Assembly: GCA_032768795.1 (NCBI GenBank)
Contig: CP136491.1
Span: 806,001 to 870,000, forward strand
Origin: Tremella fuciformis
Lineage: Eukaryota > Basidiomycota > Tremellomycetes > Tremellales > Tremellaceae
DNA length: 64,000 bases
Direction of reading: 5' to 3'
Part shown: positions 46,191-59,543 of the stretch, one piece after another
How the letters are laid out: the number at the start of each line of letters is the position of its first letter
Numbering within the stretch: position 1 is the stretch's first letter
Translations under genes and position numbers: made by a program
The notes under the pieces: generated by a model
What the model was told of the DNA's origin: nothing
The model's input: only the letters and a program-made list of their open reading frames with translations
Databases searched by the model: none

Positions 46191-48397
46191 CTAGTCGGTG
46201 TCGACGAAGAAGTAAGAGCCGGCCTCTGCAATCGATCAGTTTCAGTTCGTGTGGATGGCTTCAAGCTGAGACTCACGCTTTTGCTCGTTGTCCTTGAGCG
46301 AGTCCATTTTGTTGATCCGTGGTCGGAAGTTGGTCGGATCTCTACGGAAAGTGATGTCGAGAGATTTCAGGAATTTGTTCATTCCCGTCAACAGGCCCTC
46401 AGGTCTGTATGTCAGGCGAGACCGACGAGGAGGATGCGTCAACTCACGTTCTTGCGTATGACTCGACAGCGGGCTTGCCCTCGAAGACGATGACCCGGTC
46501 GGCAAGGTAGGTTGCCATAATCTACCTGTCAACAATTGAACTGCGTGTCACAACAGGATACGCACAAAGTCGTGTTCGACGATGAAAGCAGTCCGTTTTG
46601 TGCTCATAACAAACTTCTTGATAACCTTGCTGGCGTGGATACGTTGTTCAGAGTCGAGGTACGCAGAAGGCTCGTCGATCAGGAGGACATCTGCAGGCAC
46701 ACCCAACACCAAGCAGATGGCAACACGCTGCAGTTCACCACCAGATAGTCTGAGATGTCAATTCACACTCGCACAGGATAGACGAAATTCACGTCTGCAC
46801 ATCCTGGTCCATGATATTCTCAAGGTTCATAGGTTTCAAGACATCGCTGTTGAATTGCGGGTCTACCATGTCAGAAAAGTTCCGAACGCAGACGATTCTA
46901 CGCACGCATGAACATGTTCTTGATACGCTTGATCAGCAACATGCGGACGGTACCAGGGAACTTGGGGGAGACTATGATGAGCTCAGTGCGCAGCAAGGGA
47001 CGGCGTGCTCACTGGTCTGAGGTTTCATGGATACTCTCAACTCGATCTTGTCTTTGGGGTCGTCGGGGTCCAGCTTTCCTCCTAGCAGCTGCACAAGAGT
47101 AGTCTTCCCCATACCGTTCTCGCCCAGCAGCACAATGATCTCGGAATCGGAGAAGTCTCCCGGGTCGACATGCAGCTTGAATCCTCCAAGAGTCTTCGTC
47201 ATCTTCGGGTACTTGTACTTCTGCGTTTTCGGTGCCAATACCTCGTCGGCAGTCTCGGAGATCTTGAATGTCAAGCTCTCGTCTCGGAATCGCAGGTTTT
47301 CGGTCGGAATCATGCCGTCCAGGAAAATGTTGATGCCTTCTCTAACGGAATAAGGCATTGTCACCACGCCGTAGGTACCCGGGACTCCGTACAGGACGCA
47401 AATGAAGTCGGAAAGATAGTCCAGAGTGGCCAAGTCGTGCTCGACCACCACAACGTAGTTGGTTGCAGTCACCATCCCTCTGATTACCCGAGCTGCCGCG
47501 AGACGTTGCCGAATGTCGAGATAGGAAGATGGCTCATCGTACATGTAGATGTCGGCCTTTCTGACGGAGGCGATAGCAATGGCGAATCGTTGTAGTTCAC
47601 CACCACTCAGCTGGGAGACTTCTCGTGTCTGCAAACCCTTCAACTCAAGCGCTACCTCCAGCGCGTCCCGGTTGTCGAGCTCGGATTGTCGATCAAACAT
47701 CTTGCCAACCGTCATATTGGGCACCTTTATACTTCTAGGAATCTGGTCAACATATTGAGGCTTCGTGACTGCTTTGATGTCGTCTTCCAAGACTTTGGTG
47801 AAGAAGTTCTGCAACTCGGATCCACGGAAGTACTTCAAGATCTCGGCCCATTCTGGAGGATCGTCGTATCGTCCCAGATTTGGCTTGAGCTTGCCGGACA
47901 GGATCTTCAGAGCCGTCGACTTGCCAATACCGTTGGTCCCGACCAGACCCAGTACTTGACCAGGCCGCGGTGTTGGTAAGCGGTGAAGTTTGAAGGCGTT
48001 CGCAGAGTATCGGTGGGTGACATGTGTTTCGAGGTTGGTGGGAAGGTTGAGAATCTGGATGGCTTCGAAAGGGCACCTAGATGGTCAGGCTGCCTTTGCC
48101 GGAGACGGAAGGGGCGTACTTTTTCACACAGATACCACAACCGATACAGAGCTCCTCCGATATGAATGCTTTCTTATCCGCTGGGTTCACCTCGATACAC
48201 AGTTTCCCCATCTTCACCACCGGGCAGGAGCGTTTGCATTCTTGTCGACTATGACATCAGCTCCACTCCGAACCACAGGCATGTTGCCTGACCATTTTTT
48301 CGGCTTGCACTGTTCCGTTAGACATTGCTTCTCAGCACGAGTGGCAACTCACTTTGTCGTCCGAAACGATGGCGACACGAGTGAGTTTGTCAGACAT
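46191..48397 (-). CDS. RLI1: ABCE1/Rli1 ribosome-recycling ATPase with two Fe-S clusters
   Basis: Ten exons (48397-48353, 48309-48293, 48248-48120, 48076-47013, 46971-46906, 46862-46793, 46749-46566, 46521-46448, 46404-46277, 46225-46191) give 603 residues, close to the yeast protein. The N-terminus has the eight Fe-S cysteines ([28 protein letters not shown]). NBD1 has [28 protein letters not shown] and [14 protein letters not shown]2 has [28 protein letters not shown] and [11 protein letters not shown]. The ending AGSYFFVD is typical. It splits post-termination ribosomes with eRF1 or Dom34 and is essential wherever tested. Exon 2 is a 17-nt microexon encoding part of the first Fe-S cluster. 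Confidence 0.97.
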
Positions 48398-48733
48398 CTT
48401 GCCGAGCCCCGCCCTCCGTTGTAGCCTTCCCTATCGTCCCCAGTCCTCTCTGTGCGGGAATCTTCGTTGTTTGCAGCTGGCAATGGCTCGGAAAGGGGGA
48501 GACTGGCGGCTCGGCTGGATGTCGAAATTGTGGTCAAAAGAGGGGTCGTCGTCAACGCGCCTTTGTTCATGGCCCGGCCAATCCAAAATTCGCCAATGTC
48601 ATAGGATAGGCGTACAAGACTTGGGCAATCCGGTGGCGGGTAGGCGCACGGTGAAGGCCTCCACTTTGCGTCACCGCGACGCGACGGCGTCTTCCATCAC
48701 TGCTATGCGGGGTGGGTCACCCATCTGAGCACA
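48398..48733. promoter_or_regulatory. Short divergent promoter shared by RLI1 and SLD3
   Basis: 336 bp separate the two start codons, so both core promoters must overlap or abut. No TATA box is obvious on either side. Confidence 0.5.
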
Positions 48734-50729
48734 ATGGCGACCGGGGCCTTGACAGTCCCTCGCGAGGGATTGCTTAATCCAGCTCCAGAGTCTGGTCCTA
48801 GCACTCCCCGCCCTCGAGCCTTGCCGTTCACGCTCGACTTCAGCAGTCCACTCAGCCTTCCTCCTCGGCTTGGTACTGGATTCGCCTGGCCAGCAACAGC
48901 TGCGTGAGTCTCTCAAGGACTGTAAAATATGGGACGAGGCATTAGACTGACCACTTTAGGGGGTCTACGAGTGTCGCTGGAGAGGATGTCGCAGCGTTCG
49001 TGCGCAGAAGGTATCGGGAAACGCTGTTTCTTCCAGAGGTTTGTGTCGTCTGAATTTGGGGTAGTGTTGCACTGATTGTACAGGTCATTGCCACACTTGC
49101 CGACTTCGCTGTGGATATCAGGAGCATCTTGTCTGAAGGCACTGCTCAGCAGAGACCTACGGAAATCGTCGACTCGGTGCGCCTCATGTTGTTATCCCTA
49201 CCCCACATCGAGCGACGCCATCGGACGACCTTTGCGCCGATCCTCAGCGGCCACATGAAAGGCGACGCGCCGCCCTTGGACGACCAGATGGACGAAGATA
49301 CCAACATGCTACTAGCAACCAGTACCCTGCGTGCCACAAGCAGGAGAGCGGTGGAGGAAGCTGTGTCCACAACCCCGAAGAGACTTGGCGAAGATTTGGA
49401 GCGGCGAGAGTGCATAGACCCTCTAGACTCGGGAAACCGCTGATACGCAGAATTCTGATGCAAATAGTTCTGCTGTTGCTTTTCCTCCCTCATCACGCAC
49501 CTAGACGGGAAAAGAAGAAGAAAAGGAAGCGTAGTCGCGCTGGCAATGAACCAGAGGATGCTGGGGAACTCGACCCGCAAGACGATCCGGCTGCCGCTCT
49601 GGAAGTTCTGTTTGATCGACTCAGCATCTGGCTGGCGGTCTCAGAGCTTGGTATCGGACAAGATGCAGATCACGACATGGGTGCGTCAAGCACAAAGGGG
49701 AAAGCGGTAGACAACGAAAACGGCACTCAAAAGCTATTGAGACACTTTTGGGAAAACGTCATGATGCCCTGGTCAGTACTCTCTTTTGCTGTTACAGCGG
49801 CTCACCAAGCAGCTTTGTTCCAAGCCTGCCGGAGCACTCTGCGATGTTTCATTTGAAGGTCTTCGGCACGGTAATTCCTCCAAAATTACTACCTCCTGCG
49901 ACATCGAAGAAGCCTAGGAAGCCAAAGGTCACTCGGGCCAGACCTTCGACTGACGTTATCCCACTACAAAAGACACAGATTTTCGCAAAGCCAACAACCT
50001 TCCACCGGACGTCATCGCAAGCGCCATCAGAAGCAGGAGGTCGAGCCTCACCCTCAAGGGAAGTGGCGGGTACACAGATGCGCAGGTCACTTTCTAGAAA
50101 TTCGGAGTCTATCACCGAGCATCGCAGGTCCAGAAGCAGATCCATAGATCCTGCAATGCCTCGGGAATCTGCTCCCCTGGTCATCAAAAAGTCTATTGTG
50201 CGGGCACCGAGCGGCAAAGACCTGTTCAAAGGACGAGAAGTCATACGACGAACGAACTCCATGGTGGCGAAGAAGGCGCGTACGGAAGGGGAAAGTCAAG
50301 GACCTAGACTTGGTCTCCTGGGAAGAAAGACTAGTGATGGCAAAGAGAGGAAAGACGGAGGTGAGCAGGATCTTTCTTTGGACGTGCACTAATTTGGCAG
50401 AGTCCCAACGTACCTCCGAGTCTTTGCCCGCCAAGGCGCCGAACACCATCATTTTCGCTACTCCGTCCAAGCCTCGGATGTTCGGCTCACGAGCGGCTGC
50501 GTGGAATCCGACGCCGATTCAAGAAGAGCCTTCCTCTACTCTCCGCCCTTCTTTCATCGCTGAGACCCCGGTCAATCCACATCGAGTAGCAGATGTGCCT
50601 TTGTCAGGCCTGACGTCTCTCGAGGAGGACGATGACGATGCCTTGGGAGATCTAATGGTCATGACTGACGAGGAAGATGGGGATGCCGATGGTCCTAGAG
50701 CCATGATCCCGGAAACGCCTGCTCGATGA
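48734..50729 (+). CDS. SLD3: DNA replication initiation factor Sld3 (Treslin-like)
   Basis: Six exons (48734-48903, 48960-49038, 49084-49409, 49451-49771, 49810-50360, 50401-50729) give 591 residues. The Sld3-domain hallmark is restored by splicing at 49410-49450: LERREILMQIVLLLLFLP, then a basic run (RREKKKKRKRSR), then LEVLFDRLSIWLAVSELG, then LPEHSAMFHLKVFG. The C-terminal half is disordered, basic and rich in SP/TP sites (FATPSKP, AETPVNP, PETPAR). In yeast, CDK phosphorylation of such sites lets Sld3 bind Dpb11 and load Cdc45 at origins; the same logic is inferred here. It ends 45 bp from the convergent VanZ-like gene. Sld3 is poorly conserved, so the call rests on the motif order. Confidence 0.8.
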
Positions 50730-50774
50730 TCTTCACATGTGCATTCGGAGATCCGGACAAGATGGATTGAAGAC

Positions 50775-51739
50775 TCAGACGTCTTCGTTCCGCGGTGGAT
50801 CTGGGTCGTCATCTCCAATGTCAAATACGCCCTCCTCATGGCGTCCAGTTGGATTCGCCTCATCCAGACTGCCTCTCCCTGTATCGGACTCCTCGTCGTC
50901 CCATACATTGCTAGCGGTTCTACCGCGAGTGACTGTCGCTGGTGTTGGCGAATCATCCGGGTTGAAGCGATGCTCCCTGCCCTGCGCATCGCGATAGGTG
51001 GATATGTCGAGAGGTTGGTATAATGCCTGTCTCTCGGATCTGCGCCGAGAGCGCTTATGCAGCATATGTGCGATGTACAGAAAGATGGTCGAGCCGAGAA
51101 GGTTGGCCTGTCGGTCAGTCGCTGGGACGTTCGACACGTCAAAGGACTAACGACGACGTCGCCGAATTGGAACTCTTTCCACTGGGGATAAGCAAGGCCA
51201 GCACAGCTAGCACCGGGACTGACCGGCAACAGAGATTGAATGAACTCGGATACGATACCTCCAAAGAAGAAGCTCGCGACCAGCGTGAGCAACAACGGTG
51301 CTCGGCGGATATACCATATTCGTTTGCCCGGCCCACTGACGATAAGCATGGCTCAGACAGCTGGTACTGGCTGACTCTGGCACTTCTATGATGAAGTAGA
51401 ACAGAAAGGTGGCAAAGCCGAGCTGTCCATGAGCTCAGACCTCTATCGCTCATGGTAATGAACGGACCCCGAAGAAATGCAAGGCCTTGTCGTTGACCGG
51501 TAGCTCGGGAAGGGGCGCCATACCGAGTATACCGAGCAGAAGAAGCCAAGTCGCCGTCATGAACACCATGGACTAACATCAGCTTATCTTCCCATCTCAG
51601 TGCTCCTTTGCCGGGGCGCTCAACTCACCGGTCGAATGTTGAGAGGCAGGTCTCGGACGGGGTAGGAGCGCAAGAGGTACTCGGTGACGCGTTCCTGTAT
51701 GTGCTGCAAGGCTGCCGTGGGATGTGGATAGGTCGGCAT
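50775..51739 (-). CDS. VanZ-like family membrane protein
   Basis: Six exons (51739-51629, 51572-51468, 51422-51376, 51335-51224, 51181-51152, 51107-50775) give 245 residues. Four hydrophobic segments are visible (MVFMTATWLLLLGILGM; LGFATFLFYFIIEV; APLLLTLVASFFFGGIVSEF; ANLLGSTIFLYIAHML). The conserved VanZ signature is present as NDKALHFFG and then QFGDVVANLLGS. The cytosolic tail is long, acidic and Ser-rich. Fungal members of this family are widespread but uncharacterised; the name comes from a bacterial glycopeptide-resistance gene and does not imply that function. One exon is 30 nt. Confidence 0.88.
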
Positions 51740-52805
51740 CTTGACATGATTCCCTCTCCTCTGCGGTCGGTGCTTGCAGAGTGAAAGGTCGTTGTCGACG
51801 TGGGCGTTGAACTAGGTAGATCGTGCAGGAAAGTGCGCGATAGGGCGTAGCTCGTTATTTCAATTCTTTTTTAGCTCTGAATTTCTAATCAGGTATTCAA
51901 GTTATTGGTTCTCAGGCAATTTGGAAAACCTAATGCAATTCCTTGTTCTTTGGTTCCGTTAGACATGGGGGGGTGGGACACCCCCCCAAGACCCCCCCTT
52001 GCGCCTAGCGGCGCAGCCATCGCAGCCCTTACGGGTCAAGCATCCGGCAAAGCCGGATGTACTGTAGAACATTGATTAGTTGCAAGCTAAAGCACTTCAT
52101 CAAGAGATGCGCAAGTGCTTGTTGGGCATGCTAGGCTGATCAGATGATCATAGGCATGCCAAGCTGGTCACAGGGGCTATGTCACAGCTGCCACCTGGCA
52201 AGCCTATTGCAGTCTTGTCAGACTTGCGCTATTGTAACCATTTTGGTGCAATGATAGGGCAGGGTATGGCAGTAGCTATGTAGGCGATTGGTTCTGCTAC
52301 AGAGATCATTCCATGCATCAGCCTCATGCATAGATCTTTATTCTCTGATGAAAGGCAATTTGGCAAGGACACAATGCATATTAGGATTGTGCTGATGAAA
52401 TCAGAATGGCCGGAATTTTCTTATTTAATTCCCCCATTTACCGTTTTCGTTCCAGGGACACCCGCAGAAATTCGCCCCGTAAGAGCTACGCTGAATATAG
52501 CTGGCTGGTCAGAGTTCCGTGACAGTTGCCGGTGAGGCCGAGCGGAGGTCGCCGGGATCGTCGCCGCCCTGACTACCCATGACCGACCACTGCGTAGAGC
52601 GATGATGCTATCCTCCTCTTTCACTTACACGCTCGTCTCTTTAGCCATTCCACCTGACATTCTCGTTTCTCTCTCCAAGCAGCCAGCCCCGCATATCGTC
52701 TAGTCTCCGGCAGAAGACTAGAAGGGAGATTCATAGATGGCCCGCAGACGATAGACGAGGCTCGACACAGGTCACACCGGCTACCCGCCGCCCCTCGCCC
52801 TCACC
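51740..52805. other. Divergent intergenic region containing an AT-rich foreign-looking block
   Basis: About 1.07 kb lie between the VanZ-like and deubiquitinase starts. The segment about 51850-52540 is clearly more AT-rich than the genes around it and carries three adjacent hairpins (51967-52059). It also has approximate direct repeats (GCATGCTAGGCTGATCAG and GCATGCCAAGCTGGTCAC at about 52127-52175; GGCAATTTGG at about 51913 and again at about 52356). No coding capacity was recognised. It may be a decayed or non-autonomous mobile element. Confidence 0.4.
51967..52059. repeat. Cluster of three hairpins in AT-rich block
   Basis: Three inverted repeats stand in a row: GGGGGGG paired with CCCCCCC (51967-51987), GCGCC with GGCGC (52001-52014), and CATCCGGC with GCCGGATG around an AAA loop (52041-52059). 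The last is a perfect 8-bp stem. Confidence 0.6.
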
Positions 52806-55800
52806 ATGTCCCGCTCGCTCCCCTCTCCGCCGCTGGCCACTCTGCCCTTCGCGCAGATATCTGCGATGCTCGGCGAGATGGAAGGCGTGACCGATCTCAC
52901 GCCCAAAGCGTGGTTCGAGCGGGCGAGGCATGAGGCGGACCTGGCGGTCCTGGCTGAGCGCAAGAACAAGAAGGAAGAGATGTTCTTGGCGTACTCGCGG
53001 GCATGTCAGGCGTACGGCAACGCAAAGATGCACCCCGACTTTGGGTCGGTCAAGACTGCAGACTCGTCTTGGGCCGGCAGGGTCAAGGACTTCAAGCCAG
53101 TCAGCTGGGTCTCGTGCGCCATGAGAGTGGTCTGCTGACGGAGCAGACATATGATGCGTTTTTGCACAAGGCCAAAGAGCTCAAGGAGGACCTGAAGAAG
53201 CGTCCAGTTGAGACGGGCGGACCACCGTGAGTTGACCATGTCATATCGTGGGTATCGGTGCTGATGGTCCAAGAGCCCCGCTAGCCCCGCCCAAGCCGAC
53301 GAGGATGCCTTCTGGTCCTGATGTCGCAGCGGGAGGCAGTATCGCCGACCGGATGAAAGCCTTGGGCATGCGAGGGATGGACACAGGCTCTGCACCCAAG
53401 AGAGCTAGCAGGGATTTCAGCCTACCATCTCAGCCTTCCTCGGCGGCCGGTCCCAGCAGGCAGCTTGTCACCGGCGGGGCGGGAAATCTTGGGCCGGCCC
53501 GGATGGCCTCGACAAGCAGTGGCAGGAGTCGTTCAGGATCCACTTCTACATCCGAATCGACGAGCTCGTCGAACCGCAGGAGGAGGCCCAGTGTCCCGGT
53601 CAAGCCACATCTGCCGTCCACCCCTCAAGGTATCGAGCCTCCCGACGAGGTTCAACACATTCCACCTGCCAAGACAGGCTCGTCAACCCGGTCCAGGGCT
53701 TCTACTGGTGCTCTGGAGCCTCCAAGAGAGCTTCAATCGACTCCACCTACTCTCAGCCCAGCTCATTCCGGATCTCATCCGGCCCCAGCCGCTTCTCTTG
53801 CCAGCTCACCGCCCCGTCCACTGCCAACAATACCACCGCCCTCCCTATCAAGCGGGATCATTCCTCCGTTTGAGCGTCAAGAGCCTGACCCTCCACCCCG
53901 GCCTACGGCATCGCATTCACCCAATCGCGAGAACGGACTCGATGACTTTGAGAAGAATTTCCCTTCACTGAGCGAGTTTGGCAAGCAGTTTGACGCAGAA
54001 GAACCACCCTCAGCCCCCTTCTCAGGTCTACCCTCGTCATTTCGCCAACCCACAATTGACCTTCTTGGCTCTCCGAACGACGATGTCACTCCCTCCTTCC
54101 CCGATGTGCCGAATTTCCCGTCCCTGCCGTCTGTACCATCCCATCGCCCAGGACTGCCCCCTCCTCCTTCCAGACCAGACTCCCTTAAGCCGGAAGCACC
54201 TAAAGGTCCTCGCCCACCGAGTCCAGATGCGCATCACAACTTCAAACGGCCTGCGAGCACAGCCAATATCGCCGAGATGAAGGAGGACCTGATCCCTCCA
54301 GGAGATCCGCCCACACCTGCACTTGGGAACATCGCTAGTCCGGCGATATCCGGCCGTTCGCCTCTCCCTCATCCGCCGAACCGTTCTCCGGCTGTTAATG
54401 GGGACCATATGGATCAGCCGTCGCCTACGTTGTCATTCCCTGTCGCCAAGCCGACACCGAAAGTCAGCGATCCTCCTCCGAAGCCCAAATTCCCCTTTTC
54501 CAACTCGATCGACCCGAACACATTGCGAAATTATTTCCTCAATCCTTCCGTCAATATGGTCCTCCTTGATGCGCGCCCCGAGGAGGAATTCCAGCGCGGG
54601 TATGTCGGTCAGGAGTATGAGGCGAGGGGAGCAATGGTCAAGGTAGTGTGGATGGACCCGACAGTTCTCATGCGTCAAGAGTAGGTTCCATATCTGCGCC
54701 GTACTCCGTGGCTGATGTCTTGCAGCATGACCTCGTCGAAGCTAGAAGACTCATTGTCTGTATCGCCAGAACCACAGCGAAAAGCTTTTGAGGACCGACA
54801 TAAGGCAGATCTTGTGGTCGTTTATGACTCCCACTCCGTAAGCTGGCCACGGAAAGGCTCGCCGCCTACCCCGCTATCAAAGCTGTGGGACATCATCTAC
54901 GAGCACGAGTTCGCCAAGAAGCTTGAGCGGACGCCGGTCATGCTCACTGGTGGCTATGAGGCATGGACGGAGTTCATCAAGATGCGCGCCACTCGACACA
55001 TGAATGGTATGAGTATGTCGAAAGCTCCGCTTTCACAGAAAAGCCTGAACGGTCTGCCATCGTGAGCCCGCTGAGCCCGCTGGCGGTCGCGTAGCCAGTG
55101 CTGATCTGTAGTGGTCCTCGTCAAGCACGGTCTGGCTCCCTGGGAGAGTCGGCAAAGCGGGCCAATAGAGATTTACCGGTGTATCAGTCTTCACAGTATG
55201 CGAAGAACATTACGGATAGTGTGAGCTCGGATCAATAGCGGTCGCGGTCTGAGCTGATCTTAATAGTTTGCTTACGGGCACGGACCGCAGTCCATGACTG
55301 GCGAGACTTCATACACTGGTCACCAAGCCTCTTCATCCCGCCAGCACGCCTCGCCCCTGCCGTTGCGCTCGCCTCCCCCATCACAATCCTCGTACCAAGC
55401 TCATGCCATTGCACCCCCTCCACCGGCTTCCATACATCCTGGACCAGGCTCAAGACGAAAGTCAGACTACGTTGAGCAGCACAATCAGGCATACTCGGGA
55501 TACTCTCCACAGGCGCGAAGCTCCTTCGACTATCCTCAAGCACATGCGCTCGCTCCACCTCCGCCTGCCCAGACACATGCCTTGGAGCGGTACGATCCGA
55601 GGCCGAATGTGGTGCGATCTGGCTCGGTAAGGGGGCTGGACCTCGTGGCGAGGGACAGTGGCGATGTTCGGTACTGGGACGACGTATCGCTGGGTCTAAC
55701 CGGGCTCAAGAACCTCGGTGCAACTTGCTACATGAACTCGACGATCCAGTGTCTGAGCGCGACCTACCCTTTCGCTCGGCTGTTCCTGGACGGGGCGTAC

Positions 55801-56955
55801 AAGAAGATGATCAATGTCAACAACCCTCTGGGGACAAGGGGAGTCCTCGCCAAGGCGTTCGGAGATCTGCTGCATGCGTTGTGGGAGGAGCAGTACCACT
55901 TTTTGACGCCGAAAACGTTCCGGGTGAGTGGTCTCCTGCTCATTTGTCAGTTGCGGGACTGACATTATCAGGCGAGTATTACAGCATTTGCTTCCCAGTT
56001 CACTGCCACAAATGAGCAACACGATTCGCAGGAGTTCCTGTCGTTTGTGCTCGACGGTTTACACGAAGACCTGAACAGGGTGTTGCACAAGCCACCGCCT
56101 GTTGAGATGACGCCGGAGCGAGAGCATGCCCTCGAGACGCTACCGCCTGAAGTTGCCTCGGAGAAGGAATGGCAGATCTATCGGATGCGCGACGACTCTT
56201 TCATCGTCGACCTGTTCCAAGGACAGTATCGCAATCGCCTCGAGTGCTTGACCTGTCGCAAAACCTCGACGACATACGACGCGTTCATGTACATCAGCTT
56301 GCCGATCCCGCCAGGAAAGAACAAGCTCGTTGTGCAGGAGCTGATCGACGACTTTGTGGAAACCGAGATTATGGACAAGGCGGATGCTTGGTGTGTTGGA
56401 TCGGACTCGGACGTAGGCTGTCAGGTGACTGACGCACAGGAACTGCCCTCGTTGCAAAGTGCCCCGTCGCGCGGCCAAGACGTTGACGATTGCCCGATTG
56501 CCACCGGTCCTGCTTATCCAGCTCAAACGGTTCACTACGCGCGATGGGATATTCTGGGACCGATCCGATGCCAACATCGTGTTCCCTCTAAAGAATCTCG
56601 ATTTGACGCGCTACATCCCACCCAGACCGCGGACAGGCCGCGAAGACACGGGCGATCCGAGGACGCAGCTGGCGCCATACAAGTACGACCTGTACGCGGT
56701 GAGCAACCACATGGGTACCCTCAGCAGCGGACATTGTAAGTCATCTCTCTTGGTCACATGGCTCCTGCCGACGGTTCACAGACACGGCCTACGTCAAGTC
56801 GTCAAAGGGATGGATGTTCTGTGAAGACTCAAAGATCGGTCACGCCAACGAAAAGGATATCGTGTCTCGGCAAGCCTACATCTTGTGAGTGTTTTGAACT
56901 TGGAAGTGGTCACAGTGCTGATGAGACGAGATTCTATAAACGCGTCCGAGCATGA
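52806..56955 (+). CDS. Ubiquitin carboxyl-terminal hydrolase, Doa4/Ubp4 (USP8) type
   Basis: Ten exons (52806-53099, 53147-53226, 53274-54680, 54726-55061, 55112-55220, 55267-55923, 55972-56390, 56440-56735, 56782-56884, 56931-56955) give 1241 residues. The N-terminal 125 residues form a USP8-dimer/MIT-like helical domain (LTPKAWFERARHEADLA). A long Pro/Ser-rich linker follows, then a rhodanese domain (about 535-700, VNMVLLDARPEEEFQRGYV, TGGYEAWTEF) with no catalytic Cys visible in its loop. The USP domain (about 885-1238) has the Cys box NLGATCYMNSTIQCL, QHDSQEFLSFVLD, zinc-binding CLTCRK and CPRCK pairs, and the His box GHYTAYVKSSKGW. Doa4-type enzymes recover ubiquitin from endosomal cargo at ESCRT sites. 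Confidence 0.94.
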
Positions 56956-57504
56956 CGACATTCTCTTTGGTTTGAGCTGCGTAGAAGCTTGGTGTCATGC
57001 GCATCTGCCGTCCTCGAGACGGGCAAGAGAGTGTGTTGTATGCATGCGCATTTCCCGGATCTTGAAGCGGGTGCAGAAGGCGGTGTAGGTTGTGTTCAGA
57101 TTTACGTAATTGTGTGGACGATCAGGGAAAGAAGTTTTCAGGGTCGGGCTAACCGGCGCAATGGCATCAAAAGACCCTCACCCTATAGAAGATCCGACAA
57201 TTCCTAAACCTCACCGTTCACCAAAGACAGCGCGTTCAACTCGACATTCCTTGCATACATTCCACCGACTAGACACTGGCATCACATCGGCATAGCGATA
57301 AGCCACCGGCACACCAGCTAGACAGGCAGGCGCGGACAAAGGGGGAAAAACACGTCTTTACCGATCAGCGCACGAGCCCCGCGCGTACGCTTGCTAGCAC
57401 CTCATTTTTCGATTGTTCAAAAGTCAAGCTTGCCCAGTCCGCCTCTACCTATCGCACACTCCTGGCATATTGAAGCCTTCTCTCTCACCCCGCTCCCACC
57501 CAGC
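56956..57504. other. Intergenic: 3' flank of deubiquitinase, promoter of epimerase gene
   Basis: About 550 bp with no recognised gene. A pyrimidine-rich stretch (TCTCTCACCCCGCTCCCACC) directly precedes the epimerase ATG. Confidence 0.4.
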
Positions 57505-58904
<1,400 letters not shown>

Positions 58905-59543
58905 GCGGCCCGTCCGACTGTATACATGTTCGACCGATAGACCAAGACCGAGAACGAGACCGAGCCTCAACGCATCATTTTCGCATGTCGTCAGTTTTGA
59001 GAAAGAGAAGATTGGATTCACTTGATATGGCATGCCCCGCCATCGCTCCGCCCTGCTGAGGAGCTGCATTTCTTTCATCCATATACCCAATGTCTTGTCA
59101 AGGTTACCCTAATATGTACTGCAAGAGTCGGTCTCCAATGACATTATTCGCAAAACGCAGATGCAACATGCATGGCAGCAGCTTTACTCGTACATAGCGG
59201 AAAGAGTGATAATGCTCCCCTTGGAAGAATTGCCACGCGTAAGCTCGCCAGGGCGGCGGGTGCTCGCGTCCGTCCACCAATTCACTGTTCCAGGTCGTCT
59301 TTTGACTCTGCCGCCCTTGTCTATCCACCCCTCTGCAACGTCCATCGCATCGCATCGAGCAGGTCCTCTCGCGGGGTCAGGGGACATCCGGCTCGTCGAC
59401 TCTCTCGCCCGACACATCCCATTCCCCTCACCCATCGTCCTTTTCCGATAGCGCAGCTCGCCGGGCAAGAGTAGTCAAGACGTCGCGGCCAGGTAGGTCT
59501 GCCCAGTACCGCTCGAAGCTGTCGCTCTTCAGACGCAGAGCTG
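58905..59543. other. Intergenic: 3' flank of epimerase gene, promoter of CAP59-family gene
   Basis: About 640 bp between two genes on the same strand. Short open frames overlap in several registers without recognisable content. Confidence 0.4.
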
